Assembly (NCBI GenBank): GCA_034509495.1
Contig: CM067522.1
Coordinates: 10,650,512-10,714,511, forward strand
Direction: 5' to 3'
DNA length: 64,000 bases
Origin: Acestrorhynchus altus
Lineage: Eukaryota > Chordata > Actinopteri > Characiformes > Acestrorhynchidae
Both the position numbers and the translations under genes were made by a program. Position 1 is the first letter of the stretch; each line of letters begins with the position of its first letter. The notes beneath the pieces are model-generated. The model saw nothing but the letters and a program-made list of their open reading frames with translations, had not been told where the DNA came from and did no database searches. Below are positions 12,741-23,355 of this stretch, piece after piece.

Positions 12741-13469
12741 GTAAACAGGGTATATACCACAGGAGTTCAGCTATATTTGCTAGTATGCTAGTTTTTGGAG
12801 TGACACTAAATAAGGCAAATGCTGACTGAAACCTGGCTCACTTGGCTGATTTCCTGTAGAGGCCTCTGGAGATTTTTTATTGCTATATTGTTATATTTGG
12901 TAATTAATATTGAACTCTTTACTATCAGCTGATACAATTCAATTTGTTTTCTTTTGAAAGCTTCACTTATGATTAGGGCTGAAGTAGGGCTGGGCAATAT
13001 ATCGATATTTAATATTAATATTATCTAATATTATAATCGATATAAACAGTATCATCATATATCATGAAAAATGTATTTTGTATAATAGTTTTACCATATC
13101 ACACAACCCTATCCTAGCAATTAAAAGTAGGGCTGGACAATATGAGAGCAGTCATGCTTTTCTACAATAAATCCACTGTATGCTTTGTTAGAAAAGAGCA
13201 TGATTAGTCCAGATTAACTGGATTTAAATATGCAGAATTTTCAATAAATTCTACTGTATATAATAAATAACAAGCACCACTTCAAACAAAGTAAAATATC
13301 ATGGATTCATATTTTTACCAAGTATTGTGACATTATATAAATATTTATTTTTTTGCATCTTAAAAAATGAAATACTGTGAAAAAGGTTTTAACTTTTTCA
13401 TTTAAATAACTGTCATATATTTTATATACATTTATTAGATTTGAAGTGATTAACCAGCCTTTAGGGTGT

Positions 13470-13635
13470 ACTTTGTGCAATACTGGTGCCGGTCCCGGTG
13501 ATGGTTGCGTCAGGAAGGGCATCAGCATAAACTTGTGCCAAAACTATAATGCGGATCATAAATATGATGAACTGCTGTGGCGATCCCTGAAGAGAGCAGC
13601 CGAAAGAAGAAGAAGATGAAGAAGAAGATTTGAAG
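13470..13635 (+). repeat. LINE 3' end with (GAA)n tail
   Basis: 'ggaagggcatcagcataaac', then 'gcggatcataaatatgatga', then 'gctgtggcgatccctgaaga', then 'gagcagccgaaagaagaag' is the well-known 3' end of an RTE-like fish LINE ending in a GAA/GAAG microsatellite. Only the 3' terminus is present. Confidence 0.6.
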
Positions 13636-14879
13636 TGATACATTTCAAGCTCTTCATTTATGGCATTTAACTGATGCTCTTATCAATGTTTCTTATATGA
13701 CAGGGGTTGGCCAGAGTAGTGTTAGGAGTCTTACCCAAGGACTCACATTGATGTTCACAATTGTGAAATTGTGATCAGGTTTGAGCTTTATCACAATATT
13801 AACAATAAGTTTTTTGAAACACATCAGTAAATATATAGAGCCCCGCTCTGTCAAAACTTGCTTTAAAATTAATATATGACCGTCTCAGGTTACTTTGCCA
13901 AATTAGCTCAGCTCCCATCACAACATTTTTGTTATGTTCTCGCAAATAAGACCTAATTATAATCCAAGGTGCTTTCGCATGTCTGCAGTAAACAGTGTGT
14001 TGTGTTGGGGGTGGTTGAGGTTTGTAGCCCAGAAACACTGAATTAACTACATCTACATCACCGACACGAATAGCGTATTCCCCCTGAACGGCACTTAACA
14101 AATGCAGCAGAGCTGCGGCTCAAAAAAGAAAAAGAGAAAAAAACAAAACAAAACAGGAAATTCATTACTTCCCTTCACGCACACAAACTTTCATAGACAA
14201 CACTCTGCCAGCTTCCTGATTGTGATGCACGGCACCTCTTCTCAGAAACAAGTGTGACATTTGCAGATCTAGTTCAAACAGATGACAGCAAGCCTCTAAT
14301 TCAATCCCTGTTAAAGCCACACTCTGTTTTTTAAGGACATCTGTTTTTTGTCAGTTTTATTAAATAAATATGAATTCTTAAAGGCTTCTAGTGCATCTTA
14401 GACAAACAATCTTACTCCATAATGAGACACTTTAGAGAGGATTCCACAGTGCATGATCTTTGGTGCCTCAAAGCTATTATTAACTATTTTTTTCTTGAAA
14501 TTCTTATATAATATTACCCAGACAGCAGGTGATTCTAGGCCGAATAAGGGAAGTTGTGCTGTTGATTGTACAGTGGGGCCCAACAGTAGCCAGCTGTGGT
14601 TAAAATGAAGTCACTGCAATTATTTTCTGGTGTAATGTGGGCCGGAAGAATGTCGTTTGCATGTGCCAGTCTTTTGCTTCGGCTTTTTACAGCACAAATA
14701 AACTAAACTAAATGTAAATACTCTGTCACACTGTTCCTACATAGTAAAGAAAGGTTCAACATGAAACACAAAGACTAAAAGGGCTGCTGAACATCGGACA
14801 CGCCGACTGCACTGCGCCCCAAAATTTGAAACCCATACTTTTAGTGGGGGTATGCGAACTGTCACCAACACCACTCAGA

Positions 14880-15475
14880 AACTCATCTGTTTCTGTACAG
14901 TTTCTGCAGGTCATCATCTAGTCCTTTAGGAGTGCCCAGAAAATGCTGCCCACAGGAAGCTTTTGTCTGCATATCTCTGGGTGGTGGACTATTCTCAGTC
15001 CAGCAGCCTTTCTGTCTCATCACCACCATGCCAATGTCACTGCAGTGCTGAGAATGACCCAACACCCACATAATACCTGCTCTATGGTGGTCCTGTGGGG
15101 TGCTGATCATTGAAGCTCAAGGTGTAAGGAGGATAACAAAGTATGCAGAGAAACACATGGACTACAGTCTGTAATTGCAAAACTAGGTCTCCTGTGTCGT
15201 AAGAGGAGTTGATCAAATTGGAATTGTGTCCTCTGGAATGATGGTGCTCCAGCCAATACTTTTGGGATGATTTGGGGAGTTGGCAATGTAATGGCGTGGT
15301 GATCATCTACCATCCTACCTTGCTGAACTCAATCAAATCTTACAGCAATGCTTCAAAATCTAGTAGAAAGCCTTTCCAACAAAAGCAGGATAACCCCTTT
15401 TTAATACCCGTGATTCCAGAAGAAACACTGAATGAGCAGGTGTCCCAATAATTTTGTCCATATAGTGTATGCCTA
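14880..15475 (+). repeat. composite of two dispersed repeats
   Basis: 14880-15220 carries 'gtggtcctgtggggtgctga' and 'gcagagaaacacatggacta', shared with 48195-48400 and 1065-1165. From about 15225 it changes into the family of 12330-12740 and 21526-21990 ('caatacttttgggatgattt ... aatcttacagcaatgc') and ends at 'gtgtcccaataattttgtcc'. It is either a nested insertion or a recombinant copy. Confidence 0.6.
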
Positions 15476-16428
15476 TTATATATTTATTCCATAGTATTAT
15501 ATGGTTAAGATTCACTATGTGACACTAAAGGGTGAAGCTCGGGGAAGATGCCATATTAAAGTCTAAGCTACAGCTTGTAATTTGATTTGAACAGTCATTT
15601 ATTAAAACATATATTTACCAAAGTTTATTTGCAGACTTATTCCACCATATACACCACCACCATAACCACTGGCAGTAAGTCAAGCTTTATTCTGAATAAG
15701 GCCATTATTCAGCAGGCCTGGAGTGGATGCAGCCAAGGCCCAGGGGCTGCCCTAATTAAAAGAGAATTAATTGAAATATAGGAGCCCCCCACTCCGCATT
15801 CATAAATCTTTTTCTCAAGACTTTCTTATCAGGCACTGGTGCTGCTCCAGTGAGCGAAAAGTGCATTCCTGGACATCCCCCCATTTTAATTAGCATATTT
15901 ATCGAGGAATTTGCATGACTATGGGAATGGAAGTACTAGAACACAGCTCATTTGTGCGCGATGGCTTAAGAAGCCTTCAAGTTCATCCAAATGCCCTCAA
16001 GCAAACCCACATCCCACATAATTTGAACAGCGCATCCAAACTGACTGCACTAGCTGTCGTGACTGCTGGCCACAAATTACAACCAAAATTCTGGCTGATG
16101 ACCAAATAAATGTGTTTTCATTGTTATGTGATTGTACTCTTAATGTGGTCCAGAGGCAACTAGAGGAACTTACAACTATCGACTGCTGTTTAAGGGAAAT
16201 GTATGGCCCACAACAATTCTTTTACATGAAAAACTGCAAAGCACAGGTTCTTCAAAACAGAAATGACTCCAAACCATAAACATCAAGATCAAGACTTTTG
16301 TTCAGATGTTTGGCCCAACCAGAAAACATCCAATTATTTAAACTTTGTCTGTGATCAATAAGAGAGAGTGTAGTGTAGAAACTCCAGACTCCGTTAGAAC
16401 AGATGGCAGTAAACAGAAATGCACTAGG

Positions 16429-16470
16429 ATGTGTGTGTGTGTGTGTGTATATAGATATAGTGTGTGTATA
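16429..16470. repeat. GT/TA microsatellite
   Basis: This is a short (GT)n run followed by 'atatagatatag' and more GT. It is uninterrupted for about 20 bp. Confidence 0.8.
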
Positions 16471-16524
16471 ATTTATAAATTGTTGTGTATACATACTCAA
16501 TTTAAATTTGATGCCTGTAATTCA

Positions 16525-16890
16525 TTCCAAAAATGTTGGAACAGGGGCAACAAAAGACTGGGAAAGTTGAGATTACAGAGATGAATACATTCATGAGAAA
16601 CAGGTGAGTTTCATTGTTGGGTATAAAGGGAGCATTCCCAAAAGCAAGGCTGGGGTGAGGTTCACCACTTTATGAACAACTCCGTGAGCAATTAGTCTAA
16701 CAGTTGTCTCTCAACGTGCAATTGCAAGGAATTTAGGATTTAGAATTCATCATCTACAGTCCATGATATCATCAACAGATTCATGACCTTTGATCCCTCA
16801 GAGAGCACTACATTAAAAACCTGCACCCATGTGGTTATATTACCAAATGGGTTCAGGAACACATCGGAAAACCATTGTCAGACCTGACCG
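16525..16890 (+). mobile_element. Tc1-like transposon fragment (5' part)
   Basis: 'ttggaacaggggcaacaaaa', 'gactgggaaagttga', 'aaggctggggtgaggttcac', 'tctcaacgtgcaattgcaag', 'catcatctacagtccatgat' and 'gaacacatcggaaaaccatt' occur in the order of a familiar fish Tc1-type element. The 5' non-coding part and start of the transposase helix-turn-helix region are present, with deletions. It is inactive. Confidence 0.6.
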
Positions 16891-18902
16891 GCATCAAATT
16901 CAAAATGAGTGAAAATTTGCAAAACAAAAATAAGGTTTATCCATATAAACATTAAATATATTCTGTTTTTATTGATGTTTTGCTTCCCAACTTCATTGGA
17001 ATTTCAAATTCAAATTAAATCACTAATCACAGTATCAACTATAAAACAAAGAAGCTTGAAATATATCACTTTAAATTTGATAAATATAATTTTTTTAATT
17101 ATCAAAAACCTTTTTTATAATATTCAAATTTTTGTAAATGCACTAGTAAATATAATGCATTTCACCAAAGTAGACAATAGAATACACAGAGTAGCTGAAA
17201 CCTCCTGGTTGCAGTCCAAATCCTGGTCATTTCCTGGATGCCTCTAAGAAAAAGAGGTGCTTTCCCAAGAAATGAACATAACGCAGTCTGAGTAAGGCCT
17301 TATTTTCATCCTTGTTCCCAAGCTCTTTTCAATCTGTTTCTGGCGTGTTGCATTTACAGTGCAGTAAAGTCATTACTGACAACTGCATTTGCATGCTGTT
17401 GGGTTTCCCAAATTAACCTTTTCAGTTTTGCATATGTTCACTAGCTCAAAAAAAGGCAAGGGACCAGGCCACTATTCTTTCATATCACATACAATAATTG
17501 TAGGTAGTTGAAGGAGGGTTTTCCATGAACTCTAAATCAGAGTGACTGCTGGGGTAAAGATCTGTCACACCGGCACTAAGCTTTGACTACAAAGCCTATG
17601 GTAGTGAACAGCAGCGTTCAGCCAAAAAGAAAAGCCTAACAGCAAACAGCCATCAGTGTCTCTGTGGCCCACACAAAATCACTGAAGATCACCACTAAAG
17701 ATACACACTGGAAGGTTCTAAGTCCTATCAGTACCTAGCTAATTAACAGCAGTCTCGACAAAACCACATTACTGCAAGGTATGGACACTCAGAGGGCAGG
17801 GGTCATCCCCAGCAGCCAATGCCTGACCATATCCCATCTTCCTGTCAAAACATGGCCAAAATTCAAAAGCCAGAAACGTTTTTAATTGAAAGTGAGGCTG
17901 ACAGGTAGCTGAGAAACAGCACAATTAAAAGCGCTAAAGGATTATTATGAATGTAAAATTGATGATAAAAACAAAGAAATATTCTGCTTACAAGGCTGAT
18001 TATAAACTCAAATAAGCAGTCTTCTCGCTCAGAGAATGTAATTTCCAGATTATGGATTCTGCTTTTTGCTTCCCAAAACATTTGCCCTATTTTAACACCA
18101 CAGTGCTCATTACTCACACTAAGCAAAAGGGGTTCTTTATAGCACGAACAAGGCTGTTTGACTCGTAACTATCACATAACCATTTTAAAATGAAGTTGAA
18201 TGAACCAATTATATGCTTTTTGTATACATTTTAAACACATACTTTAACAACATTTCAGTAAAGCTGTGCAAAGTGAAGTTTCAGATTTTGTTTTAGGCCT
18301 GTCGTGATAATTAAATTCATAGAATCATAACCTTGATCATTTCTGTGGACCTCAATTCCATTTTTTATTCTTCGCAGAGAGCACACTAATGTGAATGAGC
18401 CAGCAGTTTTTGGTTATTTATATTTTATGTATTTAGGATGTCAAAGAAATGTTCCAATTTGAATATTTAATATTTTAAAGAGTAAATCCACCCCCAGTAA
18501 CAGCAAGTCCCCTGCTGACTCAGCCAGTTTGAAAAATACACATTAGGGGGTTGATTACAAGCATGCAAAGCTCTAGTCAGCAGGAGAGAACAAAGCCAGT
18601 CAGTCAGAACCTAAGGTTGCCAGCCACCACTACGTAATACGAAGAAAAAAATCTCTCTATTTCGGAGTGACAGATGCAAAACAAGTAAATTTTTAACCCC
18701 TTGGGGGTTAGATCTCTACGTTGGGAACAGAAAAATTGTGTTTTGTTAGAATAACAAAAAGGTTTTACCCAAATATTAAGCAGTATGAGTGTGAAAATGG
18801 TTGTAGATTAAATTGATATATTCAGAGTTTACTTACAGTACAAAGTGTTTTGCTCATTAAAAGGCTGTAAACTACATTAGTATACTTTTATTATACAAAA
18901 CT

Positions 18903-19060
18903 ACCGTATTTTCCAGACTATAAGCTGGACCCGCAAAGTTTAAAAAAAAAAAACCTGGAAAATAACATAGAAGAAGAAAAAGCTGCACCTCATTATAAGC
19001 TGCGTGGTTTAAAACATCGCCTCTGTCTCTACAAAAATAGTATACGGTAATGACAGGCTG
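18903..19060 (+). mobile_element. hAT-type MITE fragment ('accgtattttccagactata')
   Basis: It starts with 'ctaccgtattttccagacta', then 'taagctggacc ... tataagctgcgtgg'. This is the characteristic end and internal inverted structure of a MITE very common in fish. The copy is degenerate and the right end is not clear. Confidence 0.5.
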
Positions 19061-19618
19061 AGTTACTGTCGGTTACTAGTTACTGTCTGTTCATAATTTC
19101 AAGCTACATTCAAGCAGATTAATCAATTCATTGTCAATTAAAGAATGTGTGTAATAGCAAAATATTTTGTCTCTGCAGCTCAAAAGACAAAAGTGGTGGA
19201 AACCTGCTCTGACTGTCGGCATTTGACTGCACCTTGACTATTTGTTGATTTGCTCACCCCAGTAATTAAAATGCTTTCTTTATCCTGCTGAACTATAATC
19301 ACTCTCATCATTACTGTTGTATGTTCCAAAAAAATTTCAGCAGCCTGCACATTTAACATTTCAGTGACAGGTGACAAAAATGACAAAAGGAAGAAATGAC
19401 ACTGTAACTACCACGTTACACTCCAGCTGTCCTGTTAATAACTGTTGAATTTGAGTTTCGAAGCATTACATGTACAAATCTTTACGCTTTGATTTACTGC
19501 CTAAAATTGGCAAATGAGTTCATGTGCAGATGGCAGAACTGATCCATTCCACTCACTCCATACTGATTCATGCGCCCACCTTGCCGCATACACCCCACAT
19601 GCATGAAGTCATAGTCTT

Positions 19619-19619
19619 A

Positions 19620-19677
<58 letters not shown>
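19619..19677. repeat. (CA)n microsatellite
   Basis: An almost pure CA array of about 57 bp. It lies about 170 bp downstream of parp8 coding exon 2, inside the intron. Confidence 0.95.
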
Positions 19678-19682
<5 letters not shown>

Positions 19683-19851
19683 AGAGGCGCATGCACACCC
19701 ACAGAGAGCATGTGTATGTCAATTACAGTGTGGCACGATGGCAGCTGTTTTTCAAGATAAATCACATGGTCAGCACTTTGCTCTGACCATGTGATTTCTA
19801 CCTCTCTTTTCCACAGGGACAAAAGCCTGCTGGCACTATTATTAGATTTAC

Positions 19852-19906
19852 CTTTTGGAGCCTTTTGAATAGGTGAATGTGAAGGTGGCGTCGGTGAATC
19901 GGAAAT
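19852..19906 (-). CDS. parp8: parp8 second coding exon
   Basis: This is a 55-bp exon between a pyrimidine-rich acceptor (ctttgtttcag) ending at 19907 and a donor AAAAG|GTAAAT with the GT at 19851-19850. Two bases complete an Asp codon with the last base of the previous exon. It then reads FRFTDATFTFTYSKGSK, with two bases left over. Those join the G at 1651 to make Arg. The aromatic/Thr-rich FTFTY segment is typical of the PARP8 N-terminus. A longer open frame through this region reads it in another frame (ISDSPTPPSHS) and is spurious. Confidence 0.9.
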
Positions 19907-20024
19907 CTGAAACAAAGAGAAAACAGGGTTATTAGTGTAGTAAACATTGTAACACATCTCTCCCAAAAACAAGACTGGACAGAAACAGAAAAAAGCTAAA
20001 TACATTATTATACATTCCTCTTTC

Positions 20025-20260
20025 AGTCTTGCAGAAAACCTTTTTTCTGCTCCCTCACTCTGCTCCACCCCCTACTCTCAGCCCCCCCTCCGCTTTCATT
20101 CACATTCTCACGCACACTATCGTAAGACTTCATCACATCATATATGATAGTAAATGTCATATATATATATATATATAAACCAGACAGCTCAAATATATTG
20201 GGATATTTTTGGGGACATGGAATTTATTTTTTGTCCATATTGCCCCGCCCTAATACAATA
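20025..20260 (+). repeat. dispersed repeat, 'tcttgcagaaaacc' family
   Basis: 'tcttgcagaaaacctttttt', then 'ctgctccacccc', then 'cattcacattctcacgcac', then an (AT)n run and 'tttgtccatattgccccgcc'. The same order of blocks occurs at 2740-2880 and 27400-27640. Confidence 0.55.
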
Positions 20261-21525
20261 CATATTATCTTGCAATTAATATTAATATGCATTTAATACT
20301 TAATATTACAGGTAAAGCAAATAACGCCACCTGTCAAGGGGATGGGCATATTAGACAGTAAGTAAACAGTCAACTTCCAACACATCAGCTTAAAGTCGGT
20401 CAAACACAGGTTATATCTGAAAGATCTGATTGCCTGAAAGCCACGTCCCTGTTACTAATGTTAGCAGCATGCCTGCAGCCACTGCCAATGAAGCAAGAAC
20501 CAACACGTTGATAAAGGTGGGGATAATGTCAGAATTGTTTTAGGTTTCTGACCAATAACATTGCAAAATGGTTAAATAGATTCAATTCTGAAGTGAATTA
20601 TGACTGTATGTTTTCATTACTGAAATTAATTTTGTTCGTGTGATTAACAGCACTCTTCTATGAGAATACTGTGAACACTGTCAGCACTAACAGAACCAAA
20701 TGTTTTATTACAGTTACTCCTGTATATTACAAACAATGTAAATACCCTGTTTAATAGACTGCAGTGTGGCAAATTTTGGACAATCTGTGTCCTACAATAG
20801 AAAGCATCTTAAAATATTGTGAAAAGCAATTGCATTGTTAAAATGGCTTTGAAGCAGCATTATGCAGGAATAAGGGTGGGTTGTGGGGTTTTTTTTTGTT
20901 TGTTTGTTTGTTTGTTTGGGGGGGTTATTTTGCTTTTTTTGTCATTTAATCACATTTATACCAGTGCAGTAAAGACAAATTGAGGTGTGAATTTGGGTGG
21001 ACAGCTGTACACATGCATTTAGGGACAAGCTGAAAGGCACTGATATCTGAAATTAAAGAAGCATTCTGGCCCAAAGTGGCAATAACAAAGACATTGTTCT
21101 AACTGAAAGTCAGTGGAGCATCAACATGACTTTTTTAATATTGTCCACCCCTAGAGAAGTGTGTGAACGATTCAACAATAAACACTTGTACTTCTATATT
21201 TTGCTAGTATTTTATATGGTATTAAAGGGGGACTAATATGGAACAATTAATAATTCATTAAAACACTGTCACAATATTAAGGATCTTTTTATAGTCTCTG
21301 ACGATCAGATGCCCAAGTGGTGTCAATTTTTAAAAACGTCTCTCCTGATACATTATTTTAAATAAACAGGACTAATTACACTCTTAATAATGTAAAATGC
21401 AGTTTGTCAATTTTGTTTAACCACATATCACAATACAGATTAATCACGATACAACAAAATATCTTCACAATGTCCACCTTTTGTCTCATCAAATATACCT
21501 TTAACATGCATTGAAGCACTATTAC

Positions 21526-21990
21526 ATGCATACACAAATGTTTGTAGACACCACTTCTAATGAATGCATTCAGTAACTGTAAGTTGCACCCATTGCTGAC
21601 ACAAATGAGCAAATGCACACACATCGCTTGCCTAGATCACGTAGAAAAGTGCTGCCAATAGAATTGGACTCTGTGGAGCAGATAAACATGAACCAATTGG
21701 CACCATGCCTAATGCCAGCCATGCCCCCAGCACTGAGCTGTGGAGCATAGTTGTGTTCTCTGAAATGACGGTGCTTCACCCAGTACTTCTGGGATGAAGT
21801 GGGTTGATGATCACCTAACATCCAGACCGCGCTAACACGTTGTTGTGGAATGCAATCAAATCCTTACAGCAATGTTCCAGCAATGCATGGTTTCGACAAA
21901 CGCAGGAAAAACTCATCGCATTACCCTTGCTCGCCGAAGAAATGAATGAGCAGGTGTCCCAATACCTTTGTCCACATAATGCATGCATAT
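21526..21990 (+). repeat. dispersed repeat, '...cacccattgctgac...' family, best copy
   Basis: This is the most complete copy in the window. It runs from 'acacaaatgtttgtagacac' through 'gttgcacccattgctgacac' and 'gcagataaacatgaaccaat' to the terminal 'ggtgtcccaatacctttgtc'. There is no open frame of note. It is probably a non-autonomous DNA transposon. Confidence 0.65.
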
Positions 21991-22155
21991 CACATCTCCT
22001 CTGTGAAACACCAGGAACAGCACCACAATAAAAAAAAAGTCCCTCTCAACAAGTGTAGTCTCCATGGCAACATCAAGAGGGATTTCCACTGACATTGGAT
22101 ACTGGGAGCAAACTGATAGCTAATAAATATTTACACAACCACTCTGCATACACTC

Positions 22156-22156
<1 letters not shown>

Positions 22157-22222
<66 letters not shown>

Positions 22223-22231
22223 CTGTGTGTG
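22157..22231. repeat. (GT)n microsatellite
   Basis: A nearly pure GT array about 75 bp long, with two single-base interruptions at its end. It lies in parp8 intron 1. Confidence 0.95.
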
Positions 22232-22403
22232 GTTTACCTGGACTAACACACAGCCATACTGGTGTGTATGTCGCTCATAAGAAGAGGTTCCCATTTTGAT
22301 ACCTGAGGCAGCACTGTCTAAATACACGACAGGCATATTAATGGCAGGTTATTGGAGAGACGTTAGGAAGGTATCTGAACAGTACAGACAACATCAGGCC
22401 CAG

Positions 22404-22404
<1 letters not shown>

Positions 22405-22439
<35 letters not shown>
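22405..22439. repeat. (CA)n microsatellite
   Basis: A pure CA array of about 35 bp. Confidence 0.95.
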
Positions 22440-22441
<2 letters not shown>

Positions 22442-22578
22442 AATGGAGGTGATAAAAGACACACAGGGGAGGTGATGGTAGAGTCCAGCCCTCACCTCAG
22501 TCCAGACAGTCTGTGATGATTCACAGAGCAAAGCTGACACAAAGTAAGCAGGGAGTGTTTACTAATTGGGGGTGTTTA

Positions 22579-22580
<2 letters not shown>

Positions 22581-22611
<31 letters not shown>
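22581..22611. repeat. (GT)n microsatellite
   Basis: A pure GT array of about 30 bp, some 65 bp beyond the parp8 exon 1 donor. Confidence 0.95.
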
Positions 22612-22613
<2 letters not shown>

Positions 22614-22677
22614 CTGAGGAGGCTTATGTAAAGGGAAGCAGCACTTAACAATAATAACACAGGCTCAGGAAACTCAC

Positions 22678-22768
22678 CAAAGAAAAGGCAGTCTTTCTCT
22701 GCCTTGCACCTTTGTATCACGATGTCGACGTCTTTCTGAATCCTCTCTTGTCTTGAACACATCCCCAT
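22678..22768 (-). CDS. parp8: parp8 first coding exon (initiator ATG)
   Basis: This is the N-terminus of PARP8, a mono-ADP-ribosyltransferase of the PARP6/PARP8 group. The catalytic domain lies far downstream, outside the window. The minus strand reads ATG at 22768-22766, then MGMCSRQERIQKDVDIVIQR and on to ...EKDCLFF, which is 30 codons plus one base. It ends at a donor, G|GTGAGT, with the GT at 22677-22676. The start was chosen because the MGMCSRQERIQKD opening is what I recognise for vertebrate PARP8, and an in-frame TAA lies a few codons upstream. Phase 1 here joins the next exon at 19906 to give DFRFTDATFTFTY, the expected continuation. The upstream GC-rich region fits a promoter and 5' UTR. 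The match is from memory of the family, not from a search. Confidence 0.9.
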
Positions 22769-22883
22769 GAAATAAACACCCACTAGAATGGCCCTTCTTT
22801 ATGCTCCCACTGATCTGCACCCAAATATCTCCCTCTTTTCCAGACACGACGTGCCTCGAAGCCCAGCCAGCCAGTTCGACGTG

Positions 22884-22888
22884 CTCTC

Positions 22889-22933
<45 letters not shown>

Positions 22934-22940
22934 CTCTCTC
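22884..22940. repeat. (CT)n / GAGA tract upstream of parp8 ATG
   Basis: A CT array with single G interruptions. On the parp8 strand it is a GA-rich tract about 115 bp upstream of the start codon. It probably lies in the 5' UTR or core promoter. Confidence 0.9.
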
Positions 22941-23030
22941 GGTCTGTGGAAACAATCCCAGGTGTGTCACACGGACCGCCACCGTCTCATCATCTCGTCT
23001 ACAGCAGACGGAGGGTGCCGCGGCAGGGTG

Positions 23031-23056
23031 GCAGCAGCAGCAGCAGCAGCAGCAGC
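23031..23056. repeat. (CAG)n run in the parp8 CpG-rich region
   Basis: Eight to nine CAG units on the plus strand (CTG on the parp8 strand). Confidence 0.9.
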
Positions 23057-23355
23057 GGTTCGGAGCTCCTCTCGGCTGTCGCGAAGGTAACACTCTCACA
23101 CCGGAAGCATCGTCCTGCCCTCCTCATCACTCTGCCGAACCCAGCAATGGCGATTCCCAAAGACGAGAGAGCGCCGCTTTAAAGTGAAAGTGACATCGCC
23201 GCTCCGCCGCCGGGCTGCTGGACACGGACCGGGCCTCGCCGTGGAAACATCAGCCCGTCTCACCCAGCCAGGTGACGTCATCGGCGTGTTTGTCTGCCCA
23301 CGCGTCCGCAAAGCTGATACGAGGTGTCCCTGCGATACGAGGCCCATAACGATAA

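Larger units (their letters stand above)
1652..19851 (-). other. parp8: parp8 intron 2 (18.2 kb), repeat-rich
   Basis: No coding exon was recognised between the second and third parp8 coding exons. The intron holds a decayed LINE (4355-5290), a SINE-like piece (5400-5540), two fold-back repeats (7731-7904, 11455-11615), copies of several dispersed DNA-transposon repeats (2370-2475, 2740-3060, 8290-8470, 9040-9260, 12330-12740, 12980-13140, 14880-15475), a LINE 3' end (13470-13629), a Tc1-like fragment (16525-16890) and a hAT-like MITE (18903-19060). The stretches 7160-7560, 10480-10720 and 15690-16020 are of high complexity and could be conserved regulatory elements. The remaining stretches are AT-rich, with nothing I can name. 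Confidence 0.8.
19907..22677 (-). other. parp8: parp8 intron 1 (2.8 kb)
   Basis: This intron lies between the first and second coding exons. It holds a dispersed repeat at 20020-20260 related to copies near 2740 and 27530, an (AT)n tract at 20159-20178, (TTTG)n at 20888-20920, a DNA-transposon repeat copy at 21526-21990, and three dinucleotide arrays at 22157-22231, 22405-22439 and 22581-22611. No coding exon was recognised. Confidence 0.75.
22769..23350 (-). promoter_or_regulatory. parp8 5' UTR and CpG-rich promoter region
   Basis: From about 22950 to 23345 the sequence is much richer in G+C and CpG than anything else in the window. It lies immediately upstream of the parp8 start codon, as expected for a CpG-island promoter. 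Visible sites include a full palindromic CRE, TGACGTCA, at 23273-23280 and an ETS-type CCGGAAG at 23101-23107. A (CT)n tract at 22884-22940 and a (CAG)n run at 23031-23056 lie between the island and the ATG and may be in the 5' UTR or first exon. No TATA box is evident. The transcription start and any 5' UTR splicing cannot be fixed from sequence alone. Confidence 0.65.

Noticed and set aside
16909..17247. 112-residue hydrophobic plus-strand frame
   Set aside because: It is an Ile/Phe/Lys-rich translation of AT-rich intron following a Tc1-like fragment.
19568..20068. 166-residue minus-strand frame with ISDSPTPPSHS
   Set aside because: It covers parp8 exon 2 but in the wrong frame, and it includes the CA array and intron on both sides. 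The right frame is fixed by splicing to FRFTDATFTFTY.
22674..23187. Several overlapping 100-140-residue frames across the CpG-rich region
   Set aside because: They read the CT, GA and CAG tracts. Only MGMCSRQERIQKD... is supported as coding, by its match to PARP8 and its splice phase.
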